This document shows, in pieces, positions 5,609 to 10,117 of a stretch of DNA of 10,117 nt (positions are counted from its first letter, which is position 1; each line of letters opens with the position of its first letter). Position numbers and translations under genes: made by a program. The stretch comes from Conexibacter sp. (GTDB taxonomy: Bacteria; Actinomycetota; Thermoleophilia; Solirubrobacterales; Solirubrobacteraceae): positions 1 through 10,117 of the forward strand of contig JAOPZG010000031.1 in assembly GCA_025964215.1 (NCBI GenBank), read 5' to 3'. The notes beneath the pieces were generated by a model. That model made no database searches. It had not been told where the DNA came from and worked only from the letters and a program-made list of their open reading frames with translations.

Positions 5609-6688
5609 ATGCACGTCGCCACGATGGCGAGCACCCCGACGACACGACTGCGGCGCTCGGACTGCGCCGGGCCCGGGCTGACGCGGCGCCGCCGCGGCAA
5701 GGGATTCGAGTATCTCGGTCCGGACGGCGAGCGCATCGACGACGACGAGGTGCTGGCGCGCATCGGCGAGCTTGCGATCCCGCCCGCGTGGCAGGGCGTC
5801 TGGATCTGTCCCTACCCGGGGGGCCACATCCAGGCGACCGGCACCGACGACCGCGGCCGCAAGCAGTACCTGTACCACCCGCGCTGGCGCGCGCGGCGCG
5901 ACCAGCAGAAGTTCGACGAGATGGTGGTCTTCGCACGGGCTCTGCCTGATCTGCGCGAACGCCTCGCAGCAGACCTCGAGGGCAGCCGGATGGACCGCCG
6001 GCACGTCCTGGCCTGCGCGGTGCGGCTGCTGGATCGCGGCTTCTTCCGGATCGGGTCGGAGGACTACGCGGTCACCAACGAGAGCTACGGCCTGGCGACC
6101 ATGAAGAAGCGCCACGCGCGCGTCAACGGCGACACGCTGCTGTTCGACTATCCCGCCAAGAGCGGCAAGCGCAGGATCCAAGCGGTGGTCGACCCCGCGA
6201 TCGCCGACACGATCACGCAGCTGAAGAACCGCCGCGGCGGGGACGACGAGCTGCTGGCCTACAAGAGCTCGGGCCGCTGGGTTGATGTCCGCTCTGCGGA
6301 CATCAACGCCTACCTCAAGGAGTCGACGGGCCTCGACGTCTCGGCGAAGGACTTCCGCACCTGGGGCGCGACGGTGATGGCGGCCGTCGCGCTGGCCGTC
6401 TCCGGCCATGTGGCCGGGACCAAGACCGGGCGCAAGCGCGCGATCGCGCGGGCCGTCAAGGAGGTCGCCTACCACCTGGGCAACACGCCGGCGGTCGCAC
6501 GCGCGTCCTATATCGACCCGCGTGTCTTCGACCGCTACCGCGACGGCGTGATCGTCGCGGTGCACGACCTGGCGGCCGACCCATCCGCGACGGCGATCCA
6601 GGGCGACATCGAGGACGCCGTGCTGGAGCTGATCACCGGGAGCAAGCGGGCGCCCGGGCTGCACCGCGCGGACCAGCTCGCGGCGTAG
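5609..6688 (+). CDS. DNA topoisomerase IB (poxvirus/bacterial type)
   Basis: A 359-aa type IB topoisomerase, which relaxes supercoils by nicking one strand through a 3'-phosphotyrosine. The N-terminal domain includes GKGFEYLGPDGERI, IPPAWQGVWICPYPGGHIQATG and DRGRKQYLYHPRWR. The catalytic domain has R147 (FFRIGSEDYA), K184 (YPAKSGKRR), R250 (DFRTWGAT), N292 (LGNTPAVARAS) and the nucleophile Y301 (SYIDPRV). The fifth residue is His in eukaryal and vaccinia enzymes but Asn in the Deinococcus enzyme and here. The length is near the bacterial norm of about 345 aa. The start is uncertain: ATG 5609 or ATG 5624, neither with a good Shine-Dalgarno. It follows Ku by 44 nt, so co-transcription is likely and a DNA-repair or topology role is plausible. 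It converges on the RsbV-type gene with only 5 nt between stops. Confidence 0.95.
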   Translation: MHVATMASTPTTRLRRSDCAGPGLTRRRRGKGFEYLGPDGERIDDDEVLARIGELAIPPAWQGVWICPYPGGHIQATGTDDRGRKQYLYHPRWRARRDQQKFDEMVVFARALPDLRERLAADLEGSRMDRRHVLACAVRLLDRGFFRIGSEDYAVTNESYGLATMKKRHARVNGDTLLFDYPAKSGKRRIQAVVDPAIADTITQLKNRRGGDDELLAYKSSGRWVDVRSADINAYLKESTGLDVSAKDFRTWGATVMAAVALAVSGHVAGTKTGRKRAIARAVKEVAYHLGNTPAVARASYIDPRVFDRYRDGVIVAVHDLAADPSATAIQGDIEDAVLELITGSKRAPGLHRADQLAA

Positions 6689-6693
6689 ACGGT

Positions 6694-7074
6694 CTAAGCC
6701 TGCGGGGAGGCGGGCGCTTCGTCTACGTCGAGCGCCTTGATGGCGTCCTCGCGCGTCGAGCTGATCGGGAAGATCTGGTCGAGGCCCGTGATCTCGAAGG
6801 TCTTGGCGATGTTCTCGTCGACGTTGACGATCGTCAGGCGGCCGTCGCGCGAGCGCAGGCGCTTGACCGCGCCTATCAAGACGCCGAGGGCCGTCGAGTC
6901 CAGGAAGGTCGTGTCGGTCAGGTCGACCGCGATCCGCGAGTGGCCGGACTCGATGGCCTCCGACAGCGCAGCCTTCATGTCCGGGGCGGTGAACAAATCG
7001 ATCTCGCCCCGAACGGCGATCACATGCCGCTCTGCGTCGAGCGATTCCTGGCTGAGGCTGAACTCCGGTGGCAT
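6694..7074 (-). CDS. rsbV: STAS-domain anti-sigma factor antagonist (RsbV/SpoIIAA type)
   Basis: A 126-aa single STAS domain protein. In this family the unphosphorylated form binds the RsbW-type kinase and so frees the sigma factor; phosphorylation by that kinase turns it off. The strand VIAVRGEIDLFTAPDMKAAL (residues 18-37) is the classical entry motif. FLDSTALGVLIGAVKRL carries the conserved phosphorylatable serine S60 in the DSTALG loop. RLTIVNVDENIAKTFEITGL (80-98) completes the fold. The ATG at 7074 has AGGA a few bases upstream in ATAGGAACGCG. It is the last gene of a minus-strand trio, 21 nt after the RsbW-like gene. Its stop lies 5 nt from the topoisomerase stop. The likely client is the sigma factor at 92-856, but the pairing is inference. 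Confidence 0.93.
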   Translation of the reverse strand: MPPEFSLSQESLDAERHVIAVRGEIDLFTAPDMKAALSEAIESGHSRIAVDLTDTTFLDSTALGVLIGAVKRLRSRDGRLTIVNVDENIAKTFEITGLDQIFPISSTREDAIKALDVDEAPASPQA

Positions 7075-7095
7075 CGCGTTCCTATTGTGACGGTT

Positions 7096-7503
7096 TCAGT
7101 TCTCGGACGATCCGAACGACAGGCGGATGCGTAGCTGCTCGCCTGCGTCGCCCGCGGTCTTGTCGACCTCATCGGCCACCCTTTCGAGCACATTGCCCAC
7201 GCCCGGGAGCGTCGCGTCGGCGACGAGCCCCTCGGTTCCGCCCGCCGCGAGTGGGCCGACGACGAGCTCCAGCCAGGAGTCGTCTGTGCGCACCACCACG
7301 CGGAGATGGTCGCCGGTGGAGAACCGCGGCGCGTGCGCCGCGACGGCATCGGTGATGAGCAGCGCGTCGTCGAGACGGTCGATCGGGCATTGCGCGCGCG
7401 CGGCGAGCATGCCGACGACGCGGCCCAGGACTGCGCCGACGAGCGGCCCGTGGGCGACGGACACCGTGGCCTCGTTGGGCTTGGGGTTGTCAACGGCGCT
7501 CAA
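7096..7503 (-). CDS. Degenerate RsbW-like (GHKL-fold) protein, likely catalytically dead
   Basis: A 135-aa protein with no clear name. It aligns collinearly with the RsbW encoded just upstream. A helix LGRVVGMLAARAQCPIDRLDDALLIT matches the region before the N-box (shown here only as LGRVVGMLAA and RLDDALLITDA). HLRVVVRTDDSWLELVVGP matches the central strands, TLPGVGNVLERVADEV the G2 helix, and LRIRLSF the last strand. The ATP-binding residues are missing: the N-box ExxxN becomes DAVAAH (52-57), DEGRG becomes VGPLAAG, and GLGLGLP becomes PGVGNVL. So it probably cannot bind ATP or phosphorylate. The start is TTG at 7503, overlapping the RsbW TGA by 4 nt (TTGA), with GAGG 7 nt upstream. A partner or modulator of RsbW is my inference. 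Confidence 0.8.
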   Translation of the reverse strand: MSAVDNPKPNEATVSVAHGPLVGAVLGRVVGMLAARAQCPIDRLDDALLITDAVAAHAPRFSTGDHLRVVVRTDDSWLELVVGPLAAGGTEGLVADATLPGVGNVLERVADEVDKTAGDAGEQLRIRLSFGSSEN

Positions 7504-7970
7504 GCCGGGGCCTCGCCGTCGGCGAGCGAGAAGGTCATGCGCACCTCGGTGCGCTCGTCGGTGCCCTTACCGAGCTCAAGCGACTCGGCCAGGGTCGCGA
7601 TCAGCGGCAGCCCGAGCCCGAGCCCGGGGCTGTCGGCCCGGGGGAGCATCCCGCGGCCCTCGTCGTGGACGACCACCGTGAGCCGGTGGTCGCGCACCCA
7701 CGCGCTGACGCCGAGTGGCCCCTCGCCGTCCGGATAGGCGTGGACGACCACGTTCGTGCACGCCTCGGTCACCGCGAGCTTGATGTCGGCCAGCGCCTGG
7801 TCGGGCACGTCGAGCGCGTCCCCGAAACCGCCGAGGGCGTGGCGGACGACCGCGACGTTCTCCGCGCGGGCCGGCAGCGTCAACTCGAGATCAGGACTCT
7901 TGGGCACGTCAGGACCGTGTGCAGCGTCGAGGGGCGGCGAATTGCCGGGATCGTCAGCCGTAGTGCCCAT
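7500..7970 (-). CDS. rsbW: RsbW-type anti-sigma factor serine kinase (GHKL ATPase)
   Basis: A 156-aa kinase that binds and holds a SigB/SigF-type sigma factor and phosphorylates the STAS antagonist. After a loose N-terminal tail (1-28), ELTLPARAENVAVVRHALGG begins the fold. The N-box is AVTEACTNVVVHAYP with E69, N73 and H77; the G1 box is VHDEGRGM (D103, G105, G107); the G2 box is SPGLGLGLPLI (116-120). All ATP-site motifs are intact. It is the first gene of a minus-strand trio and overlaps the next gene by 4 nt. The ATG at 7970 has a perfect AAGGAGG (7982-7976) 5 nt upstream. It is divergent from gltB across 129 nt. Its true sigma partner is not proven, but the sigma gene at 92-856 is the only candidate in the window. 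Confidence 0.93.
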   Translation of the reverse strand: MGTTADDPGNSPPLDAAHGPDVPKSPDLELTLPARAENVAVVRHALGGFGDALDVPDQALADIKLAVTEACTNVVVHAYPDGEGPLGVSAWVRDHRLTVVVHDEGRGMLPRADSPGLGLGLPLIATLAESLELGKGTDERTEVRMTFSLADGEAPA

Positions 7971-8099
7971 CGCCCCCTCCTTCTAGTCGCGTGCTTGCCG
8001 GGCCGGGAGTCTATGCCCCGGACTCGCATCCCGGCGCGGAGCTTCGCTACGCTTCCGGCTCCTTCCCCCCGCCCTCCGCGCCGCCGCACGGGAGCGTCC
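7971..8099. promoter_or_regulatory. Divergent promoter region between rsbW and gltB
   Basis: This 129-nt gene-free stretch must carry both promoters. For rsbW the minus strand has TAGACT (8013-8008), a plausible -10 with TSS near 8001, but no good -35. For gltB the plus strand has TACGCT (8048-8053), again without a clear -35. An interrupted inverted repeat, CCGG-GAGTC (8003-8011) and GACTC-gcatc-CCGG (8021-8034), overlaps the rsbW -10 and could be an operator. GGGAG at 8090-8094 is the gltB ribosome site. Confidence 0.35.
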
Positions 8100-10117
8100 A
8101 TGTCTTCAGTCAACCAGCCGCCACAGGCCGACGGCCTCTACGACCCTAGGTTCGAGCACGATGCGTGCGGCGTCGCCATGGTGGCGCGCCTCGACAACGT
8201 GCCGACCCACGACGTCGTCGACCGCGCGCTCGTCGCGCTCGACAACCTCGAGCACCGCGGGGCGGAGGGGGCGGACGTCCGGACCGGCGACGGGGCCGGG
8301 ATCCTGGTCCAGATGCCCGACGCGTTCCTGCGCGCCGTCGTGGACTTCGAGCTGCCGCCGCGCGGCCAGTACGGGGTGGCGCAGTGCTTCCTGCCGACCG
8401 ATCCGGCGCGCCGGGAGAAGATCGAGCAGCTGGTCGAGCTGAACGTGCGCGTCGAGGGTCAGCGCGTTCTCGGCTGGCGCGACGTGCCGGTCGACGAGCA
8501 GCACGTCGGCGACACCGCCGCCGCCTCACGACCGTGCATGCGGCAGCTGTTCATCGCCGCCGGCCCGGGCTTCGAGGGCAATGACATGGCCTTCGAGCGC
8601 AAGCTCTACGTGATCCGGCGAATCGTCGAGATCGCGGCGGGGCCGGACTTCTACGCGTCCTCGTGCTCGTCGCGGACGCTTGTCTACAAGGGGATGCTGA
8701 TCTCCCACCAGCTCCGGCACTTCTATCCGGACCTGGCCGACGAGCGCTTCGCCTCCGCGCTGGCGCTGGTGCACTCGCGCTTCTCGACCAACACCTTCCC
8801 GAGCTGGGAGCGCGCGCACCCCTATCGGGTGATCTGCCACAACGGCGAGATCAACACCCTGATGGGCAACGTCAACTGGATGCGCGCCCGCGAGAGCCAG
8901 CTGGCCAGCGAGCTCTTCGGCATCGACCTCCAGAAGGTGATGCCCGTCGTGCGTCCGGGCGGGTCGGACTCCGCGACGTTCGACAACGTGCTCGAGCTGC
9001 TCATGCTCGCCGGCAGGACGTTGCCGCACGCGGCGATGATGATGATCCCCGAGGCCTACCGCGATCGCGACGACCTCCCGGAGCACCTCAAGGGCTTCTA
9101 CGCCTACCACGCGTGTCTCATGGAGCCGTGGGACGGCCCCGCGTCGGTGTGCTTCACCGACGGCACGCTCGTCGGCGCGACCCTGGACCGCAACGGGCTG
9201 CGCCCCGGCCGCTGGGTCGAGACCAAGGACGGCCACGTGATCCTCGGCTCCGAGGCCGGGATGCTGCCGATCCTGCCCGACAACGTGAAGCGCCTCGGCC
9301 GGCTCGCGCCGGGCAAGCTCTTCCTCGTCGACCTCGACAAGGGCCGCATCGTGGAGGACCATGAGGTCAAGCGCGAGGTGGCGACGCAGCGGCCCTACGG
9401 CCAGTGGGTCGCCGAGAACGTCGTGCACTTCAACGACCTTCCGCCGAGGCAGGCGCGTCCACTCGAAGAGCCGCTGCGCGCCCTGCAGCTGGCGTTCGGC
9501 TACACGCAGGAGGACCTGCGCGTGCTGATCGGCCCGATGGCGCGGGCGGGCGAGGAGCCGATCGGCTCGATGGGCAACGACAACGCGCTCGCGGTCCTCT
9601 CCGACCAGCAGCCGCCGCTGTTCTCCTACTTCAAGCAGCTCTTCGCGCAGGTCACCAACCCCCCGATCGACCCGATCCGCGAGTCGATCGTCATGTCCCT
9701 GGGCACCGGGGTCGGGGCCGAGCTGAACCTGATGGCCGAGTCGCCCGAGCACGCGCACCAGCTCGTCATGCAGCAGCCGATCCTGCGCAACCAGGAGCTC
9801 GAGACGCTGCGCCACGTCAGCCACGACGTCTTCGCCGCCCACACGATCGACCTGACCTGGCCGGTCGCCGACGGCCCCGAGGGGATGGTGCGGGCTCTCA
9901 CCGAGGTCTGCGACGCGGCCAGCGCCGCGATCGCGGGCGGCGTCAACATCCTGATCCTGTCCGACCGGGCGGTGAAGGCCGACCGCGCGCCGATCGCGGC
10001 GCTGCTTGCCGTCGCCGCCGTGCACCACCACCTGGTGCGCGAGGGCACGCGGCTGCGCGCCGGCCTGGTGCTCGAGTCGGGCGAGCCGCGCGAGGTCCAC
10101 CACTTCGCGACGCTGAT
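8100..10117 (+). CDS. gltB: Glutamate synthase large subunit (GltB), 5' part
   Basis: The first 672 residues of GltB, usually about 1,500 aa; the gene is cut by the right edge and the frame is open throughout. GltB hydrolyses glutamine and passes ammonia through a tunnel to 2-oxoglutarate, making two glutamates. The class II amidotransferase nucleophile is C23 in FEHDACGVAMVA; the 22 residues before it are the propeptide normally removed. Other signatures are LEHRGAEGADVRTGDGAGIL, SSCSSRTLVYKGML, HSRFSTNTFPSW, ICHNGEINTLMGN (247-253), GGSDSATFDNVLELL, RNGLRPGRW, GNDNALAVLSDQ, FKQLFAQVTNPPIDPIRES and ILSDRA in the central domain before the FMN barrel. The ATG at 8100 has GGGAG (8090-8094) 5 nt upstream. 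It is divergent from rsbW. A gltD partner would be expected downstream, outside the window. Confidence 0.98.
   Translation, partial: MSSVNQPPQADGLYDPRFEHDACGVAMVARLDNVPTHDVVDRALVALDNLEHRGAEGADVRTGDGAGILVQMPDAFLRAVVDFELPPRGQYGVAQCFLPTDPARREKIEQLVELNVRVEGQRVLGWRDVPVDEQHVGDTAAASRPCMRQLFIAAGPGFEGNDMAFERKLYVIRRIVEIAAGPDFYASSCSSRTLVYKGMLISHQLRHFYPDLADERFASALALVHSRFSTNTFPSWERAHPYRVICHNGEINTLMGNVNWMRARESQLASELFGIDLQKVMPVVRPGGSDSATFDNVLELLMLAGRTLPHAAMMMIPEAYRDRDDLPEHLKGFYAYHACLMEPWDGPASVCFTDGTLVGATLDRNGLRPGRWVETKDGHVILGSEAGMLPILPDNVKRLGRLAPGKLFLVDLDKGRIVEDHEVKREVATQRPYGQWVAENVVHFNDLPPRQARPLEEPLRALQLAFGYTQEDLRVLIGPMARAGEEPIGSMGNDNALAVLSDQQPPLFSYFKQLFAQVTNPPIDPIRESIVMSLGTGVGAELNLMAESPEHAHQLVMQQPILRNQELETLRHVSHDVFAAHTIDLTWPVADGPEGMVRALTEVCDAASAAIAGGVNILILSDRAVKADRAPIAALLAVAAVHHHLVREGTRLRAGLVLESGEPREVHHFATL

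Noticed and set aside
5570..5610. Possible SigF promoter for topoisomerase IB (GTTT at 5570, GGGTAT at 5605)
   Set aside because: GGGTAT is a perfect -10, but the spacing to GTTT is 31 nt instead of about 15, and nothing GGWWT-like sits at the right distance. If GGGTAT is used, the start would be ATG 5624.
5561..6664. A 367-residue minus-strand frame opposite topoisomerase IB
   Set aside because: It is a shadow of the real gene, which has a full catalytic pentad. The antisense product shows no motif.
8161..8584. Two plus-strand frames overlapping the start of gltB
   Set aside because: They are out of frame with gltB, whose own frame is open from 8100 to the window end with continuous homology.
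8526..10103. A 525-residue open frame on the minus strand opposite gltB
   Set aside because: It is fully antisense to strong GltB homology. Long antisense frames are expected when codons end in G or C; the translation is rich in Arg, Val, Asp and His with no recognisable domain.

Overview
The window reads as ordinary chromosome of a very GC-rich actinobacterium. Codons end overwhelmingly in G or C, GTG and TTG starts occur, and there are several 4-nt stop/start overlaps. Gene content (SigB/SigF-type sigma factor, DUF6328 membrane protein, EncFtn plus encapsulin, Ku, poxvirus-type topoisomerase IB, RsbV/RsbW switch, large GltB) suggests Thermoleophilia/Solirubrobacterales (Conexibacter or Solirubrobacter relatives). 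That placement is inference from gene style, not a database match.

Layout. Bases 1-3450 hold a tight plus-strand run of six genes: a SigB/SigF/SigG-type sigma factor, a four-helix DUF6328 membrane protein, a HAD phosphatase, a tiny proline-rich acidic protein, an encapsulated ferritin-like protein (EncFtn) with a C-terminal targeting peptide, and its encapsulin shell. Gaps are 36 nt, -4, 9, 10 and -4, so all six could be one transcript. Bases 3488-4000 (minus) encode a second, free ferritin-like diiron protein, convergent with encapsulin and divergent from a DJ-1/PfpI-family gene (4055-4609). Bases 4686-6688 (plus) carry Ku and a type IB topoisomerase. Bases 6694-7970 (minus) carry an RsbW kinase, a degenerate RsbW-like protein and an RsbV-type STAS antagonist. 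From 8100 gltB (glutamate synthase large subunit) runs off the right edge.

How the parts fit. The theme is general stress and oxidative/iron defence. A partner-switch sigma factor sits at one end and a matching RsbW/RsbV-type switch at the other. Between them lie an iron-storing nanocompartment, a second ferritin-like protein, a DJ-1 family protein and two DNA-maintenance enzymes. A SigF-like promoter (GGATT-N17-GGGTAG) lies directly in front of the free ferritin-like gene, a possible link between the stress sigma and iron storage. gltB looks like unrelated housekeeping metabolism.

The points most worth a second look are the sigma-to-encapsulin gene run, the RsbW-like protein that has lost its ATP-binding motifs but is translationally coupled to an intact RsbW, the proline-rich mini-protein just before EncFtn, and the inverted repeat that overlies the likely Ku promoter. 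No mobile element, CRISPR array, tRNA or rRNA was seen. There is no gene-free stretch longer than 129 nt.
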